Assembly (NCBI GenBank): GCA_026387315.1
Contig: JAPLLY010000017.1
Location: 62,001 to 126,000, forward strand
DNA: 64,000 nt
DNA from: Candidatus Omnitrophota bacterium
Lineage (GTDB): Bacteria; Omnitrophota; Gorgyraeia; Gygaellales; Profunditerraquicolaceae
Reading direction: 5' to 3'
In this document: positions 51,240 through 60,334 of the stretch, piece by piece
Layout: each line of letters begins with the position of its first letter
How positions within the stretch are numbered: the first letter of the stretch is position 1
Notes under the pieces: generated by a model
Told to the model about the DNA's origin: nothing
Seen by the model: only the letters and a program-made list of their open reading frames with translations
Database searches by the model: none
Translations under genes and position numbers: made by a program

Positions 51240-52549
51240 GGCGTAAAAATATATTTTTTGTTTCTTTGTTCATTGTGTTTGTATTTATCGGCGCCAGGTT
51301 AGGTTTTTCCGAAAATAAAAAGAAGAATAATGATGAGTTGTATAAACAGGTTGAGATATTTTCCGACACCCTGGCAATTATTCAAAAAGAATATGTTTTT
51401 GATACAAAAACTAAAGATTTAATCTACGGGGCATTAAAAGGTATGCTGGCTTCACTTGACGCGCATAGCCAATTCCTGGATCCGGAAACCTACGAGGAAT
51501 TAAAAGTAGATACCCAGGGTAAGTTCGGGGGCTTGGGTATTGAGATCACCATTAAAGATGGGTTGTTAACTGTAATTACGCCGATTGAGGATACCCCTGC
51601 CTGGAAGGCAGGGGTAAAGGCCAATGATCGCATTGTAAAAATTAATGATACCTTGACCCGTGAGATGCCTCTTACTGACGCGGTTAAAAAAATGCGCGGG
51701 GAGCCCGGTGGAATAGTTAACCTTACCATATTAAGGGATACTGAAAAAAAACTCTTAGATTTTAAAATCACCAGAGAAATCATTAAGATTACAGATATAA
51801 AATACGCGCGTATCCTGGAAGAGGGGATTGGTTATATCCGGATAAGTGAATTCCGTGAAAATACCTTTCTGGAATTAAATAACGCGTTAGGTATTCTTTC
51901 CAAGCAAGGAATGAAGGCATTGATACTTGATCTGCGTAATAATCCCGGCGGGCTCCTGGATGCCGCGGTCAAGGTAACCGGAAAGTTCCTGAGGCCCAAT
52001 AAACTGATTGCCTATACTAAAGGCAGGCCTCGTAAAGATGCTGCGCATCCACGGGAAAGGCAGAATGATCAGGATCTAGAATTTTTCTCCGAGGCTAAGA
52101 ATACAAACTTAGAGTTACCGCTGGTGATTCTGATTAATGAAGGCTCAGCTTCCGGAAGCGAGATTGTTGCCGGAGCTCTGCAGGATTATAAGCGCGCCAT
52201 AATTATTGGGAAAAAGTCTTTTGGTAAGGGTTCTGTGCAGACAGTTATCCCCTTAGAAGATGGCTCAGCTCTGCGTTTGACCACGAGTCATTATTTTACT
52301 CCCTCCGGTAAAATAATCCAAGGTAAGGGGGTTACTCCGGATATTCTGGCGGAAGAGAAGAAAAAAGACTTAGATAGCAAAATTGATGAACCAGAGAGTA
52401 AAAAGCCTGATGAAATATTTGACGAAATCCAGAATGATCGGGAAAAAAACAAACCAGCCAAAGACGCCTTTAATTATAAAACCGATATGCAGCTTATGCG
52501 CGCCGTGGATGCTTTAAAAGTAATCCAGATTTATAAACAGGTTAAGTAA
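51236..52549 (+). CDS. S41 family C-terminal processing peptidase
   Basis: PDZ domain then LRNNPGGLLDAAV...NEGSASGSEIVAGALQDYKRAIIIGKKSFGKGSVQT. Confidence 0.94.
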   Translation: MRRKNIFFVSLFIVFVFIGARLGFSENKKKNNDELYKQVEIFSDTLAIIQKEYVFDTKTKDLIYGALKGMLASLDAHSQFLDPETYEELKVDTQGKFGGLGIEITIKDGLLTVITPIEDTPAWKAGVKANDRIVKINDTLTREMPLTDAVKKMRGEPGGIVNLTILRDTEKKLLDFKITREIIKITDIKYARILEEGIGYIRISEFRENTFLELNNALGILSKQGMKALILDLRNNPGGLLDAAVKVTGKFLRPNKLIAYTKGRPRKDAAHPRERQNDQDLEFFSEAKNTNLELPLVILINEGSASGSEIVAGALQDYKRAIIIGKKSFGKGSVQTVIPLEDGSALRLTTSHYFTPSGKIIQGKGVTPDILAEEKKKDLDSKIDEPESKKPDEIFDEIQNDREKNKPAKDAFNYKTDMQLMRAVDALKVIQIYKQVK

Positions 52550-52555
52550 TTTAAA

Positions 52556-53341
52556 ATGACACCTTTGAAAATGAAAAATAAAACCTTTAAGGCATTGGGG
52601 ATTATTTTGGTTTTGCTGGTATTTATCGCGCTCATTTTGATCCCGCTTCACAAAAAAGCTCCGGTTAAGAAAACGCCAAAGATAAGCGGCCGGATTGCTA
52701 TTGTAATTGATGATTGGGGGTATAGCTTAAATAACCTTGGGATTATTGAGCAAATAAAACAACCTTTAACTTGCGCGATTTTGCCCGGTTTAAAGAATTC
52801 AAATCCGGTTATGCGAGAATTAAATAATTTAGGTTTTGAAATAATTTTACATTTACCCATGGAGCCAAAAGAAAAGTATAATTTAGAAAACAATACGATT
52901 ACTTTAAAGATGGATGCTGAGAGAATCTCCAATATTTTTCAGAAAGATTTAACTAGCGTTACTTTTGCTAAGGGGGTATCCAATCATATGGGGTCAGCGA
53001 TTACTGAAAATAAAAAAGCCAGCGCCATGGTGTTGGCTGAAACAAAAAAACACGGGTTATATTTTTTCGATAGTTTTGTGACTAGTAAATCCGTCTGTTC
53101 TGCTTTGGCTAAAAAAATAAAGATTAGATTCGCTAAAAGGGATGTATTTTTGGATAATCAGGATGATTCTGGATACATAAGAGGACAGTTAATAAAATTA
53201 AAGAATTTAGCCAGAAGAAAAGGCACGGCCATTGGCATCGGCCATGACCGTAAAAATACCTTGTTGGTATTAAAAGAAATACTTCCCCATCTGGAAATAG
53301 AAGGTTATAAATTTGTTTTTCTTTCGCAGGTGGCACAATGA
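52556..53341 (+). CDS. divergent polysaccharide deacetylase family protein (YibQ-like)
   Basis: RIAIVIDDWGYSLNNLGIIEQIKQPLTCAILPGLKNS...ILHLPMEPK. Confidence 0.85.
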   Translation: MTPLKMKNKTFKALGIILVLLVFIALILIPLHKKAPVKKTPKISGRIAIVIDDWGYSLNNLGIIEQIKQPLTCAILPGLKNSNPVMRELNNLGFEIILHLPMEPKEKYNLENNTITLKMDAERISNIFQKDLTSVTFAKGVSNHMGSAITENKKASAMVLAETKKHGLYFFDSFVTSKSVCSALAKKIKIRFAKRDVFLDNQDDSGYIRGQLIKLKNLARRKGTAIGIGHDRKNTLLVLKEILPHLEIEGYKFVFLSQVAQ

Positions 53342-53369
53342 CCCTTCGACGTCAACAGGGAGTCCAGCG

Positions 53370-54338
53370 ATGATTGTTTTAGGGGTCGAGAGTTCTTGTG
53401 ATGAAACCGGGGTGGCCATCGTTAAGGATGAGAGAAAGATTTTAGCTAATGTCGTGGCTTCCAGCCTAAAATTACATCGGCGCTATGGCGGGGTGGTCCC
53501 GGAGATTGCCTCGCGTATGCAGTTGGAAAGCATAGCTGGTATTTTTACGGAGGCAATTAAGATCGCTAAAATAAGGCCTGAGCAGATTGGCTTAGTCGCG
53601 GTTACTACCCATCCCGGTTTACCCGGTTCATTGATGGTAGGAATCGCGTTTGCCAAAGCCCTGGCTTTAAGCTTAGGCAAGCCGATACTAGGGGTTAATC
53701 ATATTCATAGCCATGTTTATGCCAATCTCCTTGGCTATACTAATATTAAGCTGCCGGCTGTGGCTTTAGTTGTTTCCGGAGGGCACACCTCTTTATTTTA
53801 TATAAAAGATTTTTCTAAAATTCAGGTAATCGGACAAACCCGGGATGACGCCTGCGGAGAGGCTTTTGATAAAGTAGCCAAGATTATGGGGCTGGGTTAC
53901 CCGGGAGGGCCTTTAATTGAAAAAATAGCTCAAAGTGGAAATAAACATAAAATTAAATTTGCCTGCTCAAGAATGAGCAATGAACTGGATTTTAGTTTTA
54001 GTGGTATAAAAACCGCGGTTTTATATTATTTAAAAGATAAAAAATCTGGCATTAAATTTAGCCAAGACCTGGCCGCTTCTTTCCAGGAGACCGTGGTTAA
54101 TGTTTTAGTAAAAAAATCCCTGCTGGCCTGTAAACGAAAAAATGTTACGCGCCTTTTAATCGGCGGAGGGGTAGCGGCCAACGGAGTTTTGCGTCAAAAA
54201 TTCATGGCGGAGGCTAAAATTGCAGGAATTGACTACTTTTTTCCGGATATTAATTTGTGTATGGATAATGCCGCGATGATTGCCGGTTTAGGGGGTTATC
54301 TTTACCAACGCGGCGCAAGAAGCGATTTTAAAAACTAG
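53370..54338 (+). CDS. tsaD: tRNA N6-threonylcarbamoyladenosine biosynthesis protein TsaD
   Basis: MIVLGVESSCDETGVAIVKD...GVNHIHSHVYANLL; ATG 53370 preferred over track start. Confidence 0.95.
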   Translation: MIVLGVESSCDETGVAIVKDERKILANVVASSLKLHRRYGGVVPEIASRMQLESIAGIFTEAIKIAKIRPEQIGLVAVTTHPGLPGSLMVGIAFAKALALSLGKPILGVNHIHSHVYANLLGYTNIKLPAVALVVSGGHTSLFYIKDFSKIQVIGQTRDDACGEAFDKVAKIMGLGYPGGPLIEKIAQSGNKHKIKFACSRMSNELDFSFSGIKTAVLYYLKDKKSGIKFSQDLAASFQETVVNVLVKKSLLACKRKNVTRLLIGGGVAANGVLRQKFMAEAKIAGIDYFFPDINLCMDNAAMIAGLGGYLYQRGARSDFKN

Positions 54339-54381
54339 GGGACGGTTCTATTTTTCTTTTCAGAAAAATAGAACCGTCCCC
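54338..54381. repeat. family-1 GGGGACGG hairpin abutting the tsaD stop codon
   Basis: ggggacggttctatttttcttttcagaaaaatagaaccgtcccc; first G is the last base of TAG. Confidence 0.9.
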
Positions 54382-54402
54382 TGATTCAAAAGCGGAGGGC
54401 TT

Positions 54403-54828
54403 ATGCCTACGGATTTACAAATGATCACGCGTTTATTATTAACTTTGGTTTTAAGCGGCTTAATCGGACTGGAAAGGCAAGTACACCGCAGAGATGCCGG
54501 CCTGCGCACGCATATCTTAGTGGCTTTGGGCAGCTGTCTTATCATGTTGACATCTTTGTATGTTTTTGATATATATAAAGATCAGGTAGCCTTAGATCCT
54601 GTGCGGATTGCCGCTGGAGTAGTTACCGGTATTGGTTTTCTGGGAGCCGGTACGATAATTCATGAATCTGATGGGGTCAGGGGTTTAACCACGGCGGCTA
54701 GCCTTTGGGTGGCGGCAGGGATTGGTTTAGCGGTGGGAGTGGGTTTTAATAAAATAGCAATTTATACCACGGTTTTGGTTTTAATTGTTTTACATTTTTT
54801 ACGTTACGTAGAGGGACCAGTAAAATAA
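54403..54828 (+). CDS. MgtC/SapB family membrane protein
   Basis: LLLTLVLSGLIGLERQVHRRDAGLRTHILVALGSCLIMLTS...AAGVVTGIGFLGAGTIIHESDGVRGLTTAASLWVAAGIGLAVG. Confidence 0.92.
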   Translation: MPTDLQMITRLLLTLVLSGLIGLERQVHRRDAGLRTHILVALGSCLIMLTSLYVFDIYKDQVALDPVRIAAGVVTGIGFLGAGTIIHESDGVRGLTTAASLWVAAGIGLAVGVGFNKIAIYTTVLVLIVLHFLRYVEGPVK

Positions 54829-54830
54829 TC

Positions 54831-54899
54831 TTTCCCCCTCGCGGGAGCTCGGGGCCATTTTTCCCCAAGCGCCGGAGGCTGGGGAAAAATGAGGCGGGT
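54831..54899 (+). repeat. family-3 hairpin repeat upstream of the bactofilin gene
   Basis: ccctcgcgggagctcggggccatttttccccaagcgccggaggctggggaaaaatgaggcggg. Confidence 0.87.
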
Positions 54900-54903
54900 A
54901 AAC

Positions 54904-55410
54904 ATGGCCTTTAAAAAGAATTTAGAGGAAAAAACGCTAGATGTCGATGCCGCCATGCAGGGGACTTTAAGCTTTAAGGATCCGGTTAACCTGCGGATTA
55001 ATGGAAAATTTGAAGGCAATCTGGAAACTTTGGGTAATTTGACTATCGGCGCTACAGCTGTAATCAACGCGGATATCCTGGGAGATAATATTATTATTGG
55101 CGGCCGAGTCAAGGGTAAGATTACCGCTAAGGAAAGGCTTACTCTTCTTCCGCAGGCGATAGTTGAAGGGCATATCTATCCGGCAAAACTTAATATTGCC
55201 GAAGGCGCGGTTTTTCAAGGACAGTGCACAATGTTGCATGATTTTCTTAATTCTGAGCAGTTGGCTAAATACCTGGAGGTAGAATTAAGCTCGATTGTAG
55301 AATGGGCTAATTCAGGAAAAGTACCGGCAAGTAAAGAAGATAACGCCTGGAAATTTGAACGTAAAGCGATAGATTCCTGGGTAGCTTCAGGCAAAATCGC
55401 AAAGTCTTAG
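54904..55410 (+). CDS. bactofilin with C-terminal excisionase-type HTH domain
   Basis: GTLSFKDPVNLRINGKFEGNLETLGNLTIGATAVINADILGDNIIIGGRVKGKITAKERLTLLPQAIVEGHI (bactofilin) then FLNSEQLAKYLEVELSSIVEWANSGKVPASKEDNAWKFERKAIDSWVASGKI (HTH_17-like). Confidence 0.85.
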   Translation: MAFKKNLEEKTLDVDAAMQGTLSFKDPVNLRINGKFEGNLETLGNLTIGATAVINADILGDNIIIGGRVKGKITAKERLTLLPQAIVEGHIYPAKLNIAEGAVFQGQCTMLHDFLNSEQLAKYLEVELSSIVEWANSGKVPASKEDNAWKFERKAIDSWVASGKIAKS

Positions 55411-55443
55411 CGGATACAACTCTAAGCCGCTAACGTATAAAAA

Positions 55444-55755
55444 ATGACTGAAGAAAAAATGCTCACCGTTAGAGATGTATCCATTATGCTGGGGGTCTCG
55501 GAAAAAGATGTTTTGGATCTGACTGAGAACGGAACGATCCCAGGTTATAAGGTAGGAGGCGTATACCTAAGATTTAAGCAGGAGCAGGTTGAGCAATACA
55601 AGAAAAATCAAAGCCTCCTGGAGCCTAAGGCGGCTAAAGGAGAATCCGAAGGCTTAAGAAACAGGATTCACGATTTCTTTTATTTTAATGATTTTTATAT
55701 TTTTGCCCTAATTTTCATAATCCTTTTGGGATACTTGGTTTACCGGGGTATATAG
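55444..55755 (+). CDS. excisionase-type HTH protein with C-terminal transmembrane helix
   Basis: MLTVRDVSIMLGVSEKDVLDLTENGTIPGYKVGGVYLRFKQEQVEQYKK then DFYIFALIFIILLGYLVYRGI. Confidence 0.8.
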   Translation: MTEEKMLTVRDVSIMLGVSEKDVLDLTENGTIPGYKVGGVYLRFKQEQVEQYKKNQSLLEPKAAKGESEGLRNRIHDFFYFNDFYIFALIFIILLGYLVYRGI

Positions 55756-55759
55756 AGCA

Positions 55760-56437
55760 ATGTCCGCGCGCAAAGGGTTTTGTGATTTAGGGTTTGCCAA
55801 AATTGATACCGCTAGAAAGAAACGAAAAGGATTCGCGGAAGTTATCTATTGCCCGGGAAAAGGCCGCCCGCACTTAAGACAAATTGCTAAAAAAATAATT
55901 TCCTGCCGCCAAGACCTGCTTTTAACCAAACTAGATAAAACTACATTTTCCTTTTTAAAGAAAACAATTCCTGCTTTAAAATATAACAGCTTGGCAAAAA
56001 TCGGTTATTATTCAAGTAAACCTAAGGCCCTATCCGGAGGTTTAGTCTTAGTGGTCTCTGCCGGAACAGCGGATATTCCGGTAGCTGAAGAAGCGGTACA
56101 GACCCTGTTGGTTATGGGTAACCAGGTTGAAAGGCTCTATGATGTAGGCGTAGCCGGAGTGCACCGGCTGATGCATAATCTTGATAAATTAAGAAAGGCT
56201 CAAGTAATTGTGGTGGTGGCAGGCATGGAGGGAGCTTTAGCCAGTTTAGTCAGCGGGCTAGTCAAGGCGCCAATTGTGGCTGTACCGACCAGTTGCGGAT
56301 ATGGCTCCAGCTTTTCTGGTTTGGCCGCGCTTCTAACGATGTTAAATGGTTGTTCGCCGGGAGTCAGCGTAGTCAATATTGATAACGGATTTGGGGCCGG
56401 CTATTTTGCTAGTTTAATTAATAACACCCCGCGCTAA
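55760..56437 (+). CDS. larB: nickel pincer cofactor biosynthesis protein LarB
   Basis: VVSAGTADIPVAEEAVQTLLVMGNQVERLYDVGVAGVHRLM...VAGMEGALASLVSGLVKAPIVAVPTSCGYGSSFSGLAALLTMLNGCSPGVSVVNIDNGFGAGYFA. Confidence 0.92.
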   Translation: MSARKGFCDLGFAKIDTARKKRKGFAEVIYCPGKGRPHLRQIAKKIISCRQDLLLTKLDKTTFSFLKKTIPALKYNSLAKIGYYSSKPKALSGGLVLVVSAGTADIPVAEEAVQTLLVMGNQVERLYDVGVAGVHRLMHNLDKLRKAQVIVVVAGMEGALASLVSGLVKAPIVAVPTSCGYGSSFSGLAALLTMLNGCSPGVSVVNIDNGFGAGYFASLINNTPR

Positions 56438-56456
56438 TTGGTATTGCGCGGGTGTT
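56423..56456. repeat. family-5 palindromic repeat overlapping the larB 3' end
   Basis: aacaccccgcgctaattggtattgcgcgggtgtt. Confidence 0.88.
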
Positions 56457-56477
56457 GTCTAGGTAGACAAGATAATT

Positions 56478-57809
56478 ATGGCACTTTCGGGTTTGGATAT
56501 TTATAAGTTATTGCCTAAAACAAATTGCCGCCAGTGTGGTTTAGCTACTTGCTTGGCTTTTGCCATGCAGTTGGCTAAGAAAACATTGCCGATTGAAAAA
56601 TGCCCTTTTGTTTCGCTTGAGGCTAAAAGTACTTTGGAAGCGCAGGCAATGCCCGCGATTAAATTAATTACTTTGGGCGGCAATGAATTGAAATTTGATA
56701 TTGGTAATGAAACGGTAATGTTTAGGCATGAAGAAAAATTCCGTAATCCAACGGGAGTAGGTTTTATCATTGATGATAATTTAGGCGGCACCGAAATAAA
56801 AGAGCGGCTTAATAGGATCAATCAATTAAAATTTGAACGCGTGGGCCAGAAGCTTGGAGTTAATCTCGTCGCGCTAAAGCAAAATAAGGATGCCCAGAGG
56901 TACCTGGAGGTAACTAAATTGCTTCTGGATAACACTACTTTGCCGATTATGTTGATGAGCAGTGACCTGGTTGCTTTAAAACAGGCGGCAGTTATCAGCC
57001 GAGAGCGTAAGCCGCTGCTTTATTCCGCGGTTGGGGAAAATTTCGCGCAAATCGCTACAATCGCTAAAGAATTTCAGTTACCTTTAGTAGTTACCGCGCG
57101 GGATATTGATCAACTGAGCCAGCTTACCCAAGAACTTAACGGCTTAGGAGTAAGGGAGCTGATTTTAGATACAGGGATAAAGCCGATAGCGGATAAAATC
57201 TGGGATTTAACGCAACTGCGCCGGCAGGCGCTTAAGAAATCGAATCGCGCGTTAGGTTATCCGAGCCTGGCAATTATCCAGCAAGCTGACCCTTATCAAG
57301 AGGCGATAGAGGCAGGCGCTTATATCGTTAAATATGCCGGGATCGTTTTGATTAAAGGCCTGGCTGCCTGGGAAGTCCTTTCCATTTTGACCTTGCGGCA
57401 AAATGTTTATACTGATCCGCAAAAACCTTTACAAATTTCCCCTAAGCTTTACCCTGTTGGGCAAGTAAGCCGGGATTCGCCGGTTTTGATTACCACCAAT
57501 TTTTCTTTAAGTTATTATACTGTTTTGACAGAGGTAGAATCTAGTAAAATACCCGCGTATATTTTAAGCGTAGATACCCAAGGCATGTCTGTGCTTACTG
57601 CCTGGGCTGCTGAAAAATTTAACGCTGAAGTAATTACAAAATCACTGGAAAGCTCGAAGGTAAAAGAGATAATTGGGCATAAGAATTTGATTATTCCCGG
57701 TTATGTTGCCATGATCAGCGGTGATTTGGAAGATCAGTCAGGGTATAGAATAATTGTGGGCCCTAAAGAAGCAGCAGGGATCCCTAGTTTCTTGAAAAAT
57801 TTACAATAA
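56478..57809 (+). CDS. acsC: corrinoid iron-sulfur protein large subunit (acetyl-CoA decarbonylase/synthase gamma)
   Basis: MALSGLDIYKLLPKTNCRQCGLATCLAFAMQLAKKTLPIEKCPFVS and TIM-barrel body. Confidence 0.92.
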   Translation: MALSGLDIYKLLPKTNCRQCGLATCLAFAMQLAKKTLPIEKCPFVSLEAKSTLEAQAMPAIKLITLGGNELKFDIGNETVMFRHEEKFRNPTGVGFIIDDNLGGTEIKERLNRINQLKFERVGQKLGVNLVALKQNKDAQRYLEVTKLLLDNTTLPIMLMSSDLVALKQAAVISRERKPLLYSAVGENFAQIATIAKEFQLPLVVTARDIDQLSQLTQELNGLGVRELILDTGIKPIADKIWDLTQLRRQALKKSNRALGYPSLAIIQQADPYQEAIEAGAYIVKYAGIVLIKGLAAWEVLSILTLRQNVYTDPQKPLQISPKLYPVGQVSRDSPVLITTNFSLSYYTVLTEVESSKIPAYILSVDTQGMSVLTAWAAEKFNAEVITKSLESSKVKEIIGHKNLIIPGYVAMISGDLEDQSGYRIIVGPKEAAGIPSFLKNLQ

Positions 57810-57814
57810 TCCAT

Positions 57815-57888
57815 GATTTTGCGGGTCCTGTCTTGGGTATTTTCTTGCGCTGACGCGCTGCGAAAACACCCAAGCCACCCGCAAAATC
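57815..57888. repeat. family-4 palindromic repeat between acsC and acsV
   Basis: gattttgcgggtcctgtcttgggtattttcttgcgctgacgcgctgcgaaaacacccaagccacccgcaaaatc. Confidence 0.9.
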
Positions 57889-57896
57889 TTTAGCTT

Positions 57897-59525
57897 ATGA
57901 AAAAATTCAAAGTTAGTTTTTTTCCGGATAATTTAACGATTAGCGTAGAGAAAGATGAAACTATACTTTCTGCGGCGATCGCGGCGGGGATTTATCTTAA
58001 TGCCAATTGCGCTGGAGACGGAACCTGTGGCCGATGTAAGGTTATTGTTCAACAGGGGCAGGTTAAAAGCCGGCCCAACGGAATAATCACCGCGGCTGAG
58101 AAAAAAAATAATGTTTATCTGGCCTGTTTGGCCATTATCCAGAGCGATCTAGAGGTTTTGATACCAGATAACTCGCGGATTGATAAAAATATCCAAATTG
58201 ACAGCTTAGGAGGCGAGGTTACGATTGAGCCGGCCGACACCACCGGTAAAAACTTTGGGCTTTGTTTTGATATCGGCACGACGACAATTTCCGGTCAACT
58301 AGTAAATCTAAATTCAAAAAAAATTCTGGGAACCAAAACCGCCTACAACCAACAAGCTGTTTTTGGCAGCGATGTAATTACGCGTATAGTCTATGCGGCT
58401 AAAACCGGCGGCTTAGAAAAATTACATAACGCTGTTAGCGATACGATGAATCAAATTATTAAGGATTTAGCCAGCGAGCATAAAATTAGCCTTTTTGATG
58501 TTAACTGTATTGTTTGTTCAGGCAACACGACGATGATTCATCTGCTTTTAAGCCTGGATCCAGCGCATATCCGCCGCCAGCCATATGTTCCCACGGCAAA
58601 TTTCCCGCCGGTTTTACGCGCCGCCGAAGCTGGAATAAACATTAATCCCTCCGGATTACTCAGCTGCGTTCCCGGGGTTTCTAGTTATGTGGGCGGGGAT
58701 ACCACCGCCGGAGTTTTATCCAGCGGAATATATCAAAAAGAAGAGCTTTGTATTTTAATTGATATCGGGACAAACGGAGAAATTGTTTTAGGTAACCGGG
58801 ATTTTCTGGCCGCCTGCGCGGCATCCGCCGGCCCGGCTTTTGAGGGCAGCGGGGTAACTAGCGGTATGCGCGCCTCTGGAGGGGCAATCCAAAAAGTAAG
58901 TATTAATAAAAATGATTTTGGCGTTAAGTATTCGACGATTCAGGATAAATTACCTCTGGGGATTTGCGGGTCAGGTTATATCGATTTACTTAGCGAAATG
59001 TTGGAGGCGGGAATAATTGATAAAGGAGGAAAGATTAAAGTTGCCGGCAAACGGATTCGCTCGACCGATAATGGCCGGGAGTTTGTAGTTTGCTTTAAAG
59101 AAGAAATCCAGGCTCAAGCGGATATTGTGATTAACGAGGCGGATATTGAAAATCTTAAGCGTTCTAAGGGCGCGATATATTCAGCTTGCGCTATTTTAGT
59201 TAAACATTTAGCCTTGAAATTTTCCGCCATCTCTAAGCTATTTATCGCCGGGGGATTTGGCGCTTACCTGGATATTGAGAAAGCCATCCGCATTGGATTA
59301 TTGCCGGATTTAGAGCGTTCTAAATTTATTTTTATCGGTAATAGTTCTTTGACCGGCTCTAGAGAAATACTTTTATCCGCTCAAGCGATGGCCATAGCAG
59401 ACGCGCTGGCCTCTAAAATTACCTATTTTGATTTATCGGTTGACTCGGGGTACATGGAAGAATATAGCCAGGCGTTATTTTTCCCGCATACGGATTTGAC
59501 TAAGTTTCCTACGGTGGGGTTTTAA
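57897..59525 (+). CDS. acsV: corrinoid activation/regeneration protein AcsV (2Fe-2S plus ASKHA)
   Basis: NCAGDGTCGRCKVIVQQG...FGLCFDIGTTTISGQLVNL...LIDIGTNGEIVLGN. Confidence 0.88.
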   Translation: MKKFKVSFFPDNLTISVEKDETILSAAIAAGIYLNANCAGDGTCGRCKVIVQQGQVKSRPNGIITAAEKKNNVYLACLAIIQSDLEVLIPDNSRIDKNIQIDSLGGEVTIEPADTTGKNFGLCFDIGTTTISGQLVNLNSKKILGTKTAYNQQAVFGSDVITRIVYAAKTGGLEKLHNAVSDTMNQIIKDLASEHKISLFDVNCIVCSGNTTMIHLLLSLDPAHIRRQPYVPTANFPPVLRAAEAGININPSGLLSCVPGVSSYVGGDTTAGVLSSGIYQKEELCILIDIGTNGEIVLGNRDFLAACAASAGPAFEGSGVTSGMRASGGAIQKVSINKNDFGVKYSTIQDKLPLGICGSGYIDLLSEMLEAGIIDKGGKIKVAGKRIRSTDNGREFVVCFKEEIQAQADIVINEADIENLKRSKGAIYSACAILVKHLALKFSAISKLFIAGGFGAYLDIEKAIRIGLLPDLERSKFIFIGNSSLTGSREILLSAQAMAIADALASKITYFDLSVDSGYMEEYSQALFFPHTDLTKFPTVGF

Positions 59526-59543
59526 ATATCGGAGATTCGAGTA

Positions 59544-60320
59544 ATGGGTTATGTTATCGCGCTGGCTGGAAAAGGAGGCACGGGAAAAACTACGATTGCC
59601 GCTTTAATTATCCGGGCTTTAAAAGAAAAAAAACTGGGTTCAGTGTTAGCTATTGATGCTGACCCTAATAGCAATTTAGGAGAGGTTTTGGGCGTGCCGG
59701 CAGGTGATAATCTGGGCGCTATCCTGGATCAAATATCTGCTGATCCGAATAAAGTCCCGGCGGGGATGGCCAAAGAGCGTTTTATTCAGCACCAGGTGCA
59801 GACAACGATTCAGGAAGAGGATGGTTTTGATTTATTAAGCATGGGCAAGCCTGAAGGGCCGGGCTGTTATTGTTACGTAAATAATGTTTTACGCGGTTTG
59901 ATGATTAAGTTGATCAAGGATTATGATTATATCGTTGTGGATAACGAAGCTGGATTAGAGCACTTGTCGCGGCGCACCAGCCGATTCGCGGATATCTTGA
60001 TTGTAGTATCGGACGCTTCTAGCGTAGGCTTAAAATCAGCTAAAAGAATTATAGAATTAGTGAATACCTTAAAATTTGAAGTTAAAAAAAGTTTTCTTTT
60101 GATTAATCGTTTTAATAAAAATATACCCGAGGATAAAATTAAAGAAACCGGCTTGGAGTATTTAGGTAATTTACCGCTGGAGCCGCAAATTGAGGAGTTG
60201 AGCCTGCAAGGTAGATCCATTTTTGATTTAAAATCAGACGCGCAAATTTTAACGGCGCTTAGTTTGATACTGTCAAATTCCCCTCTCCTGGTGGGAGGGG
60301 CTAGGGGTGGGGGAGATTAA
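59544..60320 (+). CDS. cooC: CooC-like nickel insertion ATPase
   Basis: MGYVIALAGKGGTGKTTIAALIIRALKEKKLGSVLAIDADPNSNLGEVLG; GPGCYCYVNNVLRG. Confidence 0.87.
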   Translation: MGYVIALAGKGGTGKTTIAALIIRALKEKKLGSVLAIDADPNSNLGEVLGVPAGDNLGAILDQISADPNKVPAGMAKERFIQHQVQTTIQEEDGFDLLSMGKPEGPGCYCYVNNVLRGLMIKLIKDYDYIVVDNEAGLEHLSRRTSRFADILIVVSDASSVGLKSAKRIIELVNTLKFEVKKSFLLINRFNKNIPEDKIKETGLEYLGNLPLEPQIEELSLQGRSIFDLKSDAQILTALSLILSNSPLLVGGARGGGD

Positions 60321-60334
60321 TTGGGAGGCCAAAT

